Shown: one piece after another, positions 22,089 through 30,638 of the stretch
Numbering within the stretch: the first letter of the stretch is position 1
Layout of the letters: the number at the start of each line of letters is the position of its first letter
DNA from: Vibrio pomeroyi
GTDB taxonomy: Bacteria; Pseudomonadota; Gammaproteobacteria; Enterobacterales; Vibrionaceae
DNA length: 64,000 nucleotides
Direction: 5' to 3'
Assembly: GCA_041879425.1 (NCBI GenBank)
Contig: CP090854.1
Location: 3,100,001 to 3,164,000, forward strand
Program-made: the position numbers and the translations under genes
Notes under the pieces: generated by a model
Told to the model about the DNA's origin: nothing
Database searches by the model: none
What the model saw: only the letters and a program-made list of their open reading frames with translations

Positions 22089-22508
22089 CTAACCTGCTCG
22101 TTGCAAGTTCGCCAAGAAATTTCGATATTCTCGATCACAACAACTATCCCGCCAAAGCAATACCGAGTGCCCGCACTCAAACTGCAATTTAACAAAGAAC
22201 TGCGCCCAGATCTTATCAACAGACTTGAGTCGGTAAGTTCGGTCATTGAGTCGAATATCACCATCCTCTTTGTAATCAAACTTCCCATGGGCGCTGTTTA
22301 GAGTCACATGGTTGTTTCTGAACAAGCGGATCATTAAAGCTAAGCAATAAAGGCTGGCGGCAAGTGGAATAGAAGACAGGACGATGAAAAACAAAAGGCA
22401 CCCAAAAATAGTGCCTTTTGCAAATAATGCGGAATACGAAGGGTTAAGCTGAAGCTTAACGAACCTTGCTGAGGTTGTGTGCGACAATTTTATCAACCAT
22501 TGATGCAT
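22089..22508 (-). CDS. cptA: CptA/YgfX family inner-membrane protein
   Basis: YgfX is a small two-helix membrane protein encoded next to SdhE; in E. coli it has been proposed to affect MreB and FtsZ, although a toxin-antitoxin role is disputed. The 139-residue product has two adjacent hydrophobic helices (about residues 30-46 and 48-63) and a soluble C-terminal part, the YgfX layout. The ATG overlaps the sdhE stop by 53 bp; alternative TTG starts a few codons in would shorten the overlap. Identification rests mainly on layout and position beside sdhE and ygfZ, because sequence conservation in this family is low. Confidence 0.75.
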   Translation of the reverse strand: MHQWLIKLSHTTSARFVKLQLNPSYSALFAKGTIFGCLLFFIVLSSIPLAASLYCLALMIRLFRNNHVTLNSAHGKFDYKEDGDIRLNDRTYRLKSVDKIWAQFFVKLQFECGHSVLLWRDSCCDREYRNFLANLQRAG

Positions 22509-22716
22509 GACCTAGGTTTTCACTGCGTCCGTGTCCCATTACCCAAGTAAACAAATCTGGGTCATCACACTCTAATAGAGAAACAAACTCGCGCTGCTCC
22601 TGCTCTTGCAATGAATCAAAACACTCTTCGAAAAATGGCATGATGACTACATCAAGTTCTAACATGCCGCGACGGCAACCCCATTTAATTCGTGCTTTCT
22701 GCTCTGCAGTGTACAT
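22456..22716 (-). CDS. sdhE: FAD assembly factor SdhE
   Basis: SdhE (YgfY) helps attach FAD covalently to succinate dehydrogenase and fumarate reductase flavoprotein subunits. The 86-residue protein is of family length and has the key RRGMLELD motif (RGxxE, about residues 14-21) followed by the acidic helical fold and DPDLFTWVMG. It is upstream of cptA and divergent from ygfZ across 166 bp, as in E. coli. Confidence 0.95.
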   Translation of the reverse strand: MYTAEQKARIKWGCRRGMLELDVVIMPFFEECFDSLQEQEQREFVSLLECDDPDLFTWVMGHGRSENLGHASMVDKIVAHNLSKVR

Positions 22717-22882
22717 TGGCTATCCTCACCTATAATTTTCTTTCTCGGAGTGTAACAAGTCATACGCCCTGCAACTACTATGTGAGTCACAGTCCCTATC
22801 TAAGCTCACAAAAAAACCTAGGCTGACAAAGAAACAGAACCGGATTAACATAGAGCCAAATAAAATTCTTAGGAAAGATAAA

Positions 22883-23854
22883 ATGGATTGGAAAAACACA
22901 TTTCAGCCACTCGCTCATACGCAAAATGAATCGCTTCCAGAACTGATGATGACACACGTGTCAGACTGGAGCGCAATCACCATGATAGGCGATGACAGAA
23001 AGTCGTACCTGCAGGGTCAAGTAACGTGCGATGTCGTCACTCTTCCTAATGATGAATCCACGTTAGGCGCACACTGTGATGCAAAAGGAAAGGTATGGAG
23101 CATCTTCCGCCTGTTCCATCACAATGGCGGTTACGCACTCATGCAGCCTAAATCTGCGATTGAAGTCGAGCTCGTTGAAATCAAAAAATACGCTGTGTTT
23201 TCTAAGGTTGATATTGAACAAACGACAGATGTTGTTATCGGTGTGATGGGCGCGTCTGCGGATCAATACATTGATTCTATTTCAGAAAGCCAAGGTAATG
23301 TGCGTACTATCTCTGGTGGTAGCGCGGTTAAAGTCTCTGACAATCGTTGGGCGCTGCTTATTACAGAAGAAGCTGCAGCAACCATAATCTCGAGTAGCTC
23401 AGCAGAAAAAGTATCAGAAGCACTTTGGCAATATCATGAAATTATTGATGCTCAACCGAACCTATCGAAAGCAGAGCAAAACGAGCACATTCCTCAAGCG
23501 CTTAATCTGCAAGCGATTGGCGGTATCAGCTTTTCAAAAGGCTGTTACACAGGTCAAGAAACAGTAGCTCGTGCTAAATACCGTGGCATGAACAAGCGTG
23601 AGATGCGCATTGTTTCAGGAACAACAGCAGAAGTATTGTCTCTAGAGAACCCTATTGAACTAGAGCGCAGCGTGGGTGAGAACTGGCGTGGTGCAGGTCG
23701 ATTATTAAACGTATATCAATTTGCTGATAACAAAGCGATTGGTTTGATGGTATTGCCAAACAACCTTGATAAAGATGTTCAGCTTCGATTGACTGCGCAA
23801 CCTGATCAAGTATGGAATATCCTGCCACTGCCTTACAGCCTCGAAGACGAGTAA
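22883..23854 (+). CDS. ygfZ: tRNA-modifying / Fe-S protein YgfZ
   Basis: YgfZ is a folate-binding protein needed for the full activity of some Fe-S enzymes such as MiaB. The 323-residue protein shows the diagnostic KGCYTGQE motif (about residues 220-227, with the conserved Cys) in a GcvT-like fold, and an N-terminal segment SYLQGQVTCDV. A GGAAAG ribosome site precedes the ATG. Only 4 bp separate its stop from the next gene, so the two are probably co-transcribed. Confidence 0.95.
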   Translation: MDWKNTFQPLAHTQNESLPELMMTHVSDWSAITMIGDDRKSYLQGQVTCDVVTLPNDESTLGAHCDAKGKVWSIFRLFHHNGGYALMQPKSAIEVELVEIKKYAVFSKVDIEQTTDVVIGVMGASADQYIDSISESQGNVRTISGGSAVKVSDNRWALLITEEAAATIISSSSAEKVSEALWQYHEIIDAQPNLSKAEQNEHIPQALNLQAIGGISFSKGCYTGQETVARAKYRGMNKREMRIVSGTTAEVLSLENPIELERSVGENWRGAGRLLNVYQFADNKAIGLMVLPNNLDKDVQLRLTAQPDQVWNILPLPYSLEDE

Positions 23855-23858
23855 TCAC

Positions 23859-24320
23859 GTGGAAACACTGATTACACAATGGCTAGATCAACAGCAGGTG
23901 GATTATCGCCTGCTGATGCAAAGCAAACCAACCACTAACATTGAAGAAACCGCGCAAGAGCGAGGCATCGACCCATCTCAAATGGTGAAGTGCATCCTGC
24001 TCAAGGATATGGGAAACCAATATGCGTTGGCCTGTACAGCAGGCGATCGCTCTGTCGATCCCAAGAAAGTACGCTCAGTGCTGAATTGCCGTCGAATGAC
24101 CTGCGTATCACTCACCGATGTGGAATCCATCACCGGCTTTAAGGTTGGTTGTGTCGGTCCGCTTGCTCTAAAGAGGCACATGCCGATCATTTTTGATCCT
24201 TCCATTCAGAACAACTCAACCGTGACCATTAGCTCTGGTGATCGAATGGCAGGTGTTGCACTTGATCTCGAGGATCTTATGGCGTTATGCGCGCCAATCG
24301 TTGCAGAGATCAGTCGATGA
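23859..24320 (+). CDS. YbaK/EbsC-type aminoacyl-tRNA deacylase
   Basis: YbaK/ProRS-associated domain proteins hydrolyse mischarged tRNAs, such as Cys-tRNA(Pro) or Ala-tRNA(Pro). The 153-residue product starts at GTG, 4 bp after ygfZ. The fold markers are MVKCILLKDMGNQYALACTAGDRSVD (with the conserved Lys), the FKVGCVGPLAL glycine-rich loop, and the C-terminal SSGDRMAGVALDLEDL. The precise subfamily (YbaK, YeaK, ProXp) was not resolved. Confidence 0.85.
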   Translation: METLITQWLDQQQVDYRLLMQSKPTTNIEETAQERGIDPSQMVKCILLKDMGNQYALACTAGDRSVDPKKVRSVLNCRRMTCVSLTDVESITGFKVGCVGPLALKRHMPIIFDPSIQNNSTVTISSGDRMAGVALDLEDLMALCAPIVAEISR

Positions 24321-24489
24321 TCCATTCTAAGACGTAATTGATCGCAAACCTTCTTTAAATTTTTCATTAGATACATATTTAGTGTGAAGCTCGTCATAAG
24401 AAAAACACGCCAACATTAAATAGTTAATCAAAATAAAAGCATAAGTAGTCACAAAGTTAAATTTGCGTTATTGTGAATTTACTGACTAG

Positions 24490-24592
24490 CTATTAAGCAA
24501 ATCAGTACAAGTGAATCCACTGAGTAACATCAGTATCCACTTTTGTGTAATGCATCTGTGACTATTCGCCCGTTTTAGACGGGCTTTTTTTT
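24490..24592 (+). ncRNA. Candidate small RNA or long 3' UTR upstream of ytfK
   Basis: The segment folds into a hairpin in which AAGTG and ACTGA (24509-24513, 24519-24523) pair with TCAGT and CACTT (24530-24534, 24538-24542), followed by an unpaired stretch and a strong terminator with eight T residues. That is the shape of an Hfq-type sRNA. No confident promoter was found just upstream, so it may instead be the processed 3' end of the ygfZ-deacylase transcript. Confidence 0.35.
24568..24592 (+). terminator. Strong Rho-independent terminator
   Basis: GCCCGT / ACGGGC stem with a TTTAG loop followed by eight T residues (24585-24592). It lies 248 bp after the YbaK-like gene. Confidence 0.9.
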
Positions 24593-24736
24593 GTCCAAAA
24601 TTTACAATTTGATTACACAAACAAAAAAATCCCGCCTATTCTTATACTTGTAACATTATCACTGCTTAATACCGAACAGGAAAGTTCACGGCAGTTCACT
24701 ACTCAGTATTATTTTGGGGAGGAGCTCACGTAAAAA

Positions 24737-24855
24737 TAGATATTTACTGAAGAAAGTGCTTAGAACAGCACAAATATCTAATTAACGTCAACTCTACTGC
24801 ATATTACTCCATGCTTATCACAATTATTATCTCGGAGTTTTTCTATAATATGCAG
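24737..24855 (+). promoter_or_regulatory. Structured 5' leader of ytfK: two nested hairpins
   Basis: Hairpin A pairs TAGATATTT (24737-24745) with AAATATCTA (24772-24780) and holds GTGCT/AGCAC inside. Hairpin B pairs CTGCATATTA (24797-24806) with TAATATGCAG (24846-24855) and holds ACTCC/GGAGT inside. Hairpin B ends about 14 bases before the AAGGAT ribosome site. The perfect outer stems are unlikely by chance and suggest post-transcriptional control. The remaining 24321-24489 and 24593-24736 stretches show nothing else I can name. Confidence 0.55.
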
Positions 24856-24882
24856 GCTAGGTAAATATAAGGATAATTAAGA

Positions 24883-25089
24883 ATGAGACTGTTTAAGCGC
24901 TATACACCGAGTATGATTGCTAAACATGTAAGTCGACTTTTCAAAGGACGAATCTACATTTACGGCGTAGGAAAATTTGAGTTTGATAACGGTAAGCTAG
25001 TACTACCAGACCGAGCAGAAAAACGTCACTTTCAAACAGTGAAAGAAATAAATAGTGAAATCATGAAACTGCGCTGCGCGTACGCATGA
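24883..25089 (+). CDS. ytfK: Stringent-response modulator YtfK (DUF1107)
   Basis: E. coli YtfK tilts SpoT towards ppGpp synthesis during phosphate and fatty-acid starvation. The 68-residue product matches that protein in length and pattern: MRLFKRYTP for MKIFQRYNP, IAKHVSRLFKGRIYI for VAKYVKILFRGRLYI, and VGKFEFDNGKLVLP for VGAFEFDKGKILIP. An AAGGAT ribosome site lies 9 bases upstream. The gene stands alone between the long structured leader and a strong terminator. Identification is from remembered similarity, not a search. Confidence 0.9.
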   Translation: MRLFKRYTPSMIAKHVSRLFKGRIYIYGVGKFEFDNGKLVLPDRAEKRHFQTVKEINSEIMKLRCAYA

Positions 25090-25115
25090 CCTGATTACCT
25101 ACAGAATTAAAAACA

Positions 25116-25146
25116 AAAAGGGTTGGCATAATGCCAACCCTTTTTT
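25116..25146. terminator. Bidirectional terminator between ytfK and ubiI
   Basis: Perfect 14-bp inverted repeat AAAAGGGTTGGCAT / ATGCCAACCCTTTT followed by T residues; flanking A- and T-runs serve both convergent genes. Confidence 0.9.
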
Positions 25147-25188
25147 CGTATCAATGATGATTCGATAAATCACCAGAACACTATGTCA

Positions 25189-26412
25189 CTATCTATGAGT
25201 CACTGGTCGCTTAGCTAAGTCAGGAAGATTACCTGACAAACCCAGTGCGCGCTTCATGATCTCATCTTTCGCACCCGGTAATTGGCCAGCAAGCTTCATA
25301 CCGATACCACGAATCAGCTTCTTAGCTGGGTTATCGCCTTCAAACAGATCTTTAAAGCCCTGCATTGAAGCTATCATCTTCGCAGCCTCTGCTTTTCTCC
25401 AGCGCTCGTAGCCGCGAAGATTACGCTTGGTGCCAATGTCCTCACCCGCAGACCATAGCTTTAACAGCTCTTGTGCTAAGCTTGCTGCGTCTAATAAGCC
25501 AAGGTTAACGCCCTGCCCTGCTAATGGATGAATGGTATGAGCAGCATCACCAACCAAAGCCACACGCTCTACCGCAAAGTCACGCGCATAACGCATGCGT
25601 AGTGGGAAGGCAAAACGCTCACCAACCACTTCGCACAGTCCGAGCTTTGAGTCGAACTCTGACGTTAGCTGTTTATTAAAATCAGCATCTGACATTGATA
25701 CAAGCTTCTCGGCACGATTAGGCTCCGTAGACCAAACAATCGAGCTCATGTGGCTTGGTTGCATTGGTAGGAATGCCAATGGGCCTTGAGGTGTGAATAT
25801 TTGACGAGCAACGCTGTGGTGCGGCTCTGTGGTTTTGATGTTCGCGACAATCGCACTGTGGCCGTAATCCCAATGTGTTAATGGGATATCTTGCTGCTTA
25901 CGAACCCAAGAGTTTGCGCCATCTGCTCCAACAACCAGCTTAGCAGTCAGAGCTTGACCATTGTCCAATGTTAACCAAGCTTCACTTTCACCAATCGCCA
26001 TCGTTTTACACGTTGCGGGCATATACAGGCTGACATTGTCTTGCTTCTTAACCTGATCAAGCAGCGCTAATTGAACCACACGATTTTCAACGATATGACC
26101 CAAGTTCGGCTGAGCCAAGCGTGTCGAGTCAAACTCAATACGAGCGAAGCTGTCTTGCTCCCACACTTCCATCGCTTGATATGGTGCAGCTCGTCTTTGT
26201 TCAATGCCTTGCCATGCCCCTAGGTTACGAAGAATAACTTCACTAGAACGACTCAATGCAGACACGCGTACATCAGGCAGCTCGCTCAGCCCTTCACTAG
26301 GCGCTCTGCCTTCAATGACAGCAATTCTTAGGTCACTGTCTTTCAAGGCAGCAGCAAGCGCTAGGCCAACCATGCCACCACCAACAATCGCGATATCAAC
26401 ACTTTGCATCAT
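25189..26412 (-). CDS. ubiI: FAD-dependent 2-polyprenylphenol hydroxylase UbiI
   Basis: UbiI (VisC) performs the aerobic C5 hydroxylation in ubiquinone synthesis. The 407-residue monooxygenase begins SVDIAIVGGGMVGLALAAAL (dinucleotide-binding GxGxxG), has the middle VVGADGANSWVR (DG motif), and the late VALVGDAAHTIHPLAGQGVNLGLLDAA (GD motif). These mark the UbiH/UbiF/VisC family; the VisC-like start SVDIAIVGGGMVGLA favours UbiI. It follows ubiH by 11 bp on the same strand, as in E. coli. Confidence 0.93.
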   Translation of the reverse strand: MMQSVDIAIVGGGMVGLALAAALKDSDLRIAVIEGRAPSEGLSELPDVRVSALSRSSEVILRNLGAWQGIEQRRAAPYQAMEVWEQDSFARIEFDSTRLAQPNLGHIVENRVVQLALLDQVKKQDNVSLYMPATCKTMAIGESEAWLTLDNGQALTAKLVVGADGANSWVRKQQDIPLTHWDYGHSAIVANIKTTEPHHSVARQIFTPQGPLAFLPMQPSHMSSIVWSTEPNRAEKLVSMSDADFNKQLTSEFDSKLGLCEVVGERFAFPLRMRYARDFAVERVALVGDAAHTIHPLAGQGVNLGLLDAASLAQELLKLWSAGEDIGTKRNLRGYERWRKAEAAKMIASMQGFKDLFEGDNPAKKLIRGIGMKLAGQLPGAKDEIMKRALGLSGNLPDLAKRPVTHR

Positions 26413-26423
26413 TATTTATTACC

Positions 26424-27602
26424 TTATCTTTCTACTAGGCCAAGCGTATGACGCAAAAGTGGACCTTTAAGTGGTGGAAGGTTATCTATTACGGCTAACC
26501 CAAGATTACGCCCAATGCGAGCGGTCATAAAATCGTTTGAGAACAGATGAACTAAGCTTGAAGTCAGCGTGATCGTTGCGTCTCTGTCTTGTTCTCTACG
26601 CTTTCTAAAGTTAACAAGACCATTGTAACGACCCACATCATCCAACTGGTGACATAACTCTTCTGCCAAGGAAGCCACATCTCGGATACCAAGGTTAAAG
26701 CCTTGCCCCGCAATTGGGTGGAGCGTTTGAGCGGCATTGCCAACAATAGCAAATCGATGAGAGATATTTTGCTGTCGATGACGAAGAATCAGTGGGTAAC
26801 TAGCACGCTTGCCGACTTTCTCTAGTCGACCCAATCGCCAGCCAAAATCGTTCTGCAGCTGCTCAAGAAATTCGTTGTCGTTTAGCGTCATCACTTTTTG
26901 TGCTTGCTCTGGTGTCAAACACCAAACCAGCGATAAACGGTTGTCACTCATCGGTAATAGAGCAACTGGCCCATGGTGAGTAAAACGCTCAAATGCGCGA
27001 CCTTGGTGAGGTTCACTCGCCACGATATTGGCAATCACAGCGACTTGCTCAAAGTCGTGCTCACTCAATGAGATATTGAGCTGTTGGCAACAGGTTGAGA
27101 TAGCGCCATCGGCAGCAACCAATAACTTAGTCGTTATGGTTTGCCCACTTGTCAGTTCAATCGTCGTCAACGCTTCTTCACGTTCAACTTTACTGACAGA
27201 CTCAGGGCAAAGCATGGTAATTGCCGCTTCTGATTCAAGTTTCTGTTGATAGATTCGCCCCACATCGGCTAACTCGACCACGTAGCCAAGCGCATCTACA
27301 GCAAGCTCTTCACTGTAGATGTCTGTCATTCCGGCATGTCCTCTATCCGAAACATGGATATCTTTAATCGGGGTCGCTACTGGAGCGATAGATTGCCACA
27401 ACTGCAAAGAATCCAGGATCTGCACCGTGCCATAGGACAAAGCAATCGAACGAGAATCAAACCCTGGATGAGCTTGATGATCAACCTGATAAGGCTCCAC
27501 TACCGCAATCGACAATGAACCTTGGCTTAGGTGATTCAAAGCAAGGGCTAAGGTTGCCCCTGCCATTGCGCCACCAGCAATTACAACATCATACTGAGCC
27601 AT
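26424..27602 (-). CDS. ubiH: 2-octaprenyl-6-methoxyphenol hydroxylase UbiH
   Basis: UbiH hydroxylates the ubiquinone ring at C1. The 392-residue protein, taken from the second of two adjacent ATGs because of its better distance to the GAGGT site, starts MAQYDVVIAGGAMAGATLALAL and has VAADGAISTCC and AIVGNAAQTLHPIAGQGFNLGIRD. In that last motif the usual Gly-Asp is Gly-Asn, as I recall for UbiH proteins. It lies between ygfB and ubiI in one operon, with no pepP between ygfB and ubiH. Confidence 0.93.
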   Translation of the reverse strand: MAQYDVVIAGGAMAGATLALALNHLSQGSLSIAVVEPYQVDHQAHPGFDSRSIALSYGTVQILDSLQLWQSIAPVATPIKDIHVSDRGHAGMTDIYSEELAVDALGYVVELADVGRIYQQKLESEAAITMLCPESVSKVEREEALTTIELTSGQTITTKLLVAADGAISTCCQQLNISLSEHDFEQVAVIANIVASEPHQGRAFERFTHHGPVALLPMSDNRLSLVWCLTPEQAQKVMTLNDNEFLEQLQNDFGWRLGRLEKVGKRASYPLILRHRQQNISHRFAIVGNAAQTLHPIAGQGFNLGIRDVASLAEELCHQLDDVGRYNGLVNFRKRREQDRDATITLTSSLVHLFSNDFMTARIGRNLGLAVIDNLPPLKGPLLRHTLGLVER

Positions 27603-27626
27603 CATAACCTCAAACCGGCCAACTAA

Positions 27627-28202
27627 TTAATGAATGGTTGGCGCCGCATCTTCAGATGGGCGTGCACCGAATTCAGCATGAATCGTTAGTGCACACGCTT
27701 TTACGTGCTCAATAACGTGTTCTAGAAGTTGTGCTTGCTCTTCCAGATCATCTTCTTCATCAATGCCTAGCTTCGCCATCTCTTCAAGATCCGCCAACGC
27801 TTCTTTGGTGCCTTCAGACGCTTTGTTCAATTGAGCCCCAACAAGCCCCAAACCAGAAATGAAATGGTTAATCCAATCAGACACACCATCAGCAAGATCA
27901 AACACGCTCGCGCTTGCATCTTCATCCGGCAGTAACATAGACAGTTCCATACCTGAGCCTGTGATTTCACTGGTTGTAACTTTCAATGTTGCTTCCGCTA
28001 GCGTTAGCGCGCGATCTGGCCAGCCCATGCCTTCATTGGTGTAATCGAAGATCAGTGGTTGCCAGCTTTTATCTGCAAGGTTTAAGCCTCCGCTTAACAT
28101 ACCCGTTAATAAACCATGCATCTCAGCAGGGGTTACGGCTAGACTTGCCGATTGAAGTTCAGTCGCAACCGTTAGGTAGTCAGGTAAAGTAGTTTCGCTC
28201 AT
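27627..28202 (-). CDS. ygfB: YecA/UPF0149 family protein YgfB
   Basis: YgfB belongs to the UPF0149 family; in Pseudomonas a homologue modulates beta-lactamase and amidase expression, while its role in Vibrio is unclear. The 191-residue all-helical acidic protein starts [31 protein letters not shown], the family opening, and has [20 protein letters not shown] (about residues 101-120). It lacks the C-terminal SEC-C zinc motif present in YecA itself. It is 24 bp upstream of ubiH and divergent from zapA. The 308-bp gap to zapA holds promoters presumably, but nothing I can identify firmly. Confidence 0.9.
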   Translation of the reverse strand: MSETTLPDYLTVATELQSASLAVTPAEMHGLLTGMLSGGLNLADKSWQPLIFDYTNEGMGWPDRALTLAEATLKVTTSEITGSGMELSMLLPDEDASASVFDLADGVSDWINHFISGLGLVGAQLNKASEGTKEALADLEEMAKLGIDEEDDLEEQAQLLEHVIEHVKACALTIHAEFGARPSEDAAPTIH

Positions 28203-28510
28203 CAGATAGCTCGCTCAGTTATTCTTTATATCGATAGTATAATCGTAACACTTCACCCCAATTCTGGTAAGCATCGATCCCCAGCAATTGAAGGATGACT
28301 GACTATCAATTGTTCAATTTGCTGAATTACTGTGTGCTCAAGCTCTCATTTACAAACAGTCACTCTGAAAAGCTTGAATCTTAATAGCGGTTTACCTATA
28401 GTTTCTCCCTCAGAGGAGATTGCTTCCTCATCGGTACTTGCACTTTTTCTTTCTCAAAAAATGGCGAAGGGCAACAGCCTTAAAATAGCGCGTTAAAGAG
28501 TTCATCCATC

Positions 28511-28819
28511 ATGAGTAATCAAGCGGTAGACGTTGAAATATTAGGAAAACTGACTCGAGTGAATTGTCCACCAGGGCAAGAAGAGTCATTGATTGCAGCG
28601 GCGGCCGATCTTGATAATCGATTGAAAGAGATGGCTGAACGTACTAAGGTAACCAATGAAGTGAAGCTGCTAACGATCGCAGCTCTGAATATTTGTTATG
28701 AGCTACAAACCAAGAAGTTTGAAGCAAACGACGAACAAAACGCACTGACCGAGCGAATGGAACAGCTCACGACATCACTTTCAGATGTCCTCAGTAAAGT
28801 TAAGCACGGACAGCAATAG
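28511..28819 (+). CDS. zapA: Cell division protein ZapA
   Basis: ZapA binds and bundles FtsZ filaments at the division ring. The 102-residue protein has the N-terminal VDVEILGKLTRVNCPPGQEESLIAAAADLDNRL, typical for the family, and a C-terminal coiled coil from about residue 70. It lies directly before 6S RNA and fau, the conserved zapA-ssrS-fau arrangement. Confidence 0.95.
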   Translation: MSNQAVDVEILGKLTRVNCPPGQEESLIAAAADLDNRLKEMAERTKVTNEVKLLTIAALNICYELQTKKFEANDEQNALTERMEQLTTSLSDVLSKVKHGQQ

Positions 28820-28829
28820 CGTACACAAA

Positions 28830-29012
28830 ATTTACCCTGGAGTGTTTGTCAGAGGATTCACGTCCCCGAGCCGATAAGCAATCCCTAAGGGTTAGTACTT
28901 GAGTGCTATTGAGCATGCTCGGTCCGCCGAGAAGCCTACGGTAATCATTGCTGATCCGCCTTGAACTCGCTGGTTCAAGGGCCATCTATTCTCAACGGCA
29001 CTTTGGGGTATC
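28830..29012 (+). ncRNA. ssrS: 6S RNA
   Basis: 6S RNA binds sigma-70 RNA polymerase as a promoter mimic in stationary phase. The segment between zapA and fau holds the conserved GTCCCCGAGCCGATA and GAGCATGCTCGGTCCG boxes and CCTTGAACTCGCTGGTTCAAGG near the 3' end. The ends close by a 12-bp stem (TACCCTGGAGTG at 28833 with CACTTTGGGGTA at 28999), counting G-U pairs. Length is about 183 nt, as in E. coli. Exact ends are inferred. Confidence 0.95.
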
Positions 29013-29019
29013 CCTTCTT

Positions 29020-29619
29020 ATGAAGACGCTCACACGCAGCGAATTTCGCAAACAGATCCGTATCAAGCGCAATGCCTTATCTGGCGACCAACAAACTCAA
29101 TCCGGTATAGACTTAGTTAAGCAGTGTTCTCAACTCAATGAGATTCAGTCTGCTCAGCATATCGCTCTTTATATTTCCATTGATGGCGAACTCGATACCC
29201 AGCCTTTAATCGAATGGTTATGGGCGCAAGGTAAGCAAACTTATTTACCAGTATTGCACCCCTTCTCTGCCGGACACCTGCTATTTCTGCACTACTCGCC
29301 AACAACACCGACGGTCTTGAATAAATACGGTATTGTCGAACCTCAGCTCAATCAGATGCTGGTTAAACCTTGCCAGCAACTCGACCTTATTCTTACGCCC
29401 CTTGTCGGCTTTGACTCTCAAGGGCATCGCTTAGGCATGGGCGGCGGATATTACGATCGCACCTTGGCGAAGTGGTTCGAGACGGGCAATGGCGCAACAC
29501 CTATTGGCCTTGCTCACGATTGCCAACATGTCGATCGCTTACCAATTGAAGGTTGGGACATTCCGTTGCCTAAAATCGTGACTCCGAGTAAAACTTGGCA
29601 ATGGGAAAACAACCATTAA
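29020..29619 (+). CDS. fau: 5-formyltetrahydrofolate cyclo-ligase
   Basis: Fau (YgfA) converts 5-formyl-THF to 5,10-methenyl-THF using ATP, and in E. coli is linked to persister formation. The frame opens at 28948 inside 6S RNA, but the ATG at 29020 just after the RNA gives MKTLTRSEFRKQIRIKRNAL, 199 residues, the family start. The C-terminal signature LGMGGGYYDRTLAKW (about residues 145-159) binds nucleotide. 6S RNA and fau are usually made as one dual transcript. Confidence 0.95.
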   Translation: MKTLTRSEFRKQIRIKRNALSGDQQTQSGIDLVKQCSQLNEIQSAQHIALYISIDGELDTQPLIEWLWAQGKQTYLPVLHPFSAGHLLFLHYSPTTPTVLNKYGIVEPQLNQMLVKPCQQLDLILTPLVGFDSQGHRLGMGGGYYDRTLAKWFETGNGATPIGLAHDCQHVDRLPIEGWDIPLPKIVTPSKTWQWENNH

Positions 29620-29720
29620 AGCGCTATAATCGCGCCGCAAACGTTAACCTCGATACCAAACGTTAACTTCAATACGCGAACGATTAATTCAAAGCGCAAG
29701 ACCTTATTCAGGAGAATGGC

Positions 29721-30377
29721 ATGACTCAAGATGAAATGAAAAAAGCAGCTGGCTGGGCAGCACTTCAATATGTTGAAGAAGGCAGCATTGTAGGTGTAGG
29801 TACTGGCTCAACAGTAAATCACTTCATCGACGCACTTGGCACAATGAAAGACAAAATCAAAGGTGCGGTTTCAAGCTCTGTAGCCTCTACTGAAAAACTA
29901 GAAGCACTAGAAATCAAAGTGTATGAGTGTAACGATGTCGCTAAGCTAGACATCTATGTTGATGGCGCAGATGAAATCAACCCAACTCGCGACATGATCA
30001 AAGGCGGCGGTGCTGCTCTGACTCGTGAAAAAATCGTAGCGGCTATCTCTGATAAGTTTGTGTGTATTGTTGACGGCACTAAAGCAGTCGATGTGTTGGG
30101 TAAATTCCCACTGCCTGTTGAAGTGATTCCAATGGCGCGTTCATACGTTGCACGTGAACTAGTAAAGCTTGGTGGTGACCCAGTTTACCGCGAAGGTTGC
30201 ACAACTGATAACGGCAACATGATCCTAGACGTGTACGGCATGGCGATCGAAAACCCGAAACAACTAGAAGATATCATCAATGGTATCGCTGGTGTGGTAA
30301 CGGTTGGTCTGTTCGCTCACCGTGGTGCTGATGTGGTTATCACTGGCACACCAGAAGGTGCAAAAATCGAAGAATAA
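29721..30377 (+). CDS. rpiA: Ribose-5-phosphate isomerase A
   Basis: RpiA interconverts ribose 5-phosphate and ribulose 5-phosphate in the pentose phosphate pathway. The 218-residue protein has [15 protein letters not shown] (phosphate loop near residue 26), DGADEINP with the catalytic Asp and [14 protein letters not shown] with the Lys and Glu. An AGGAGA ribosome site precedes the ATG. It lies upstream of serA as in E. coli. Confidence 0.98.
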   Translation: MTQDEMKKAAGWAALQYVEEGSIVGVGTGSTVNHFIDALGTMKDKIKGAVSSSVASTEKLEALEIKVYECNDVAKLDIYVDGADEINPTRDMIKGGGAALTREKIVAAISDKFVCIVDGTKAVDVLGKFPLPVEVIPMARSYVARELVKLGGDPVYREGCTTDNGNMILDVYGMAIENPKQLEDIINGIAGVVTVGLFAHRGADVVITGTPEGAKIEE

Positions 30378-30415
30378 ATAATAGAAGATTGAGTTTTTCT
30401 GTTACTTCATTACAT

Positions 30416-30442
30416 ACGGTGCTCAAGGGCGCCGTTTTTTTT
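30416..30442 (+). terminator. Terminator after rpiA
   Basis: ACGGTGC (30416-30422) pairs with GCGCCGT (30429-30435), with one G-U pair, followed by eight T residues. Confidence 0.8.
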
Positions 30443-30638
30443 GCTTTATACCTGTAAAATTATGTCTTATTCCGTAATTTTCTTACCCAAAACATTTTTT
30501 TTTTGTTACTTTATTGTTCAGAAGACGCACAGGGAAAACGTTTGTCTCCTAACAAAGTGGTGAATTTGTTCCCCTTTCAGCCATTTTGTAGCACGTGCGC
30601 CGCATTTGCCCAACCTTTCCATTTTAAGGACGAGAACA

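Noticed and set aside
22067..22301. Two opposite 73-codon frames within cptA
   Set aside because: Both overlap cptA in other frames; cptA has the better layout and a conserved neighbour context.
24630..24665. Pho-box-like sequence before ytfK
   Set aside because: E. coli ytfK is PhoB-controlled, but CTTGTAACATTATCACTG here matches the Pho box poorly.
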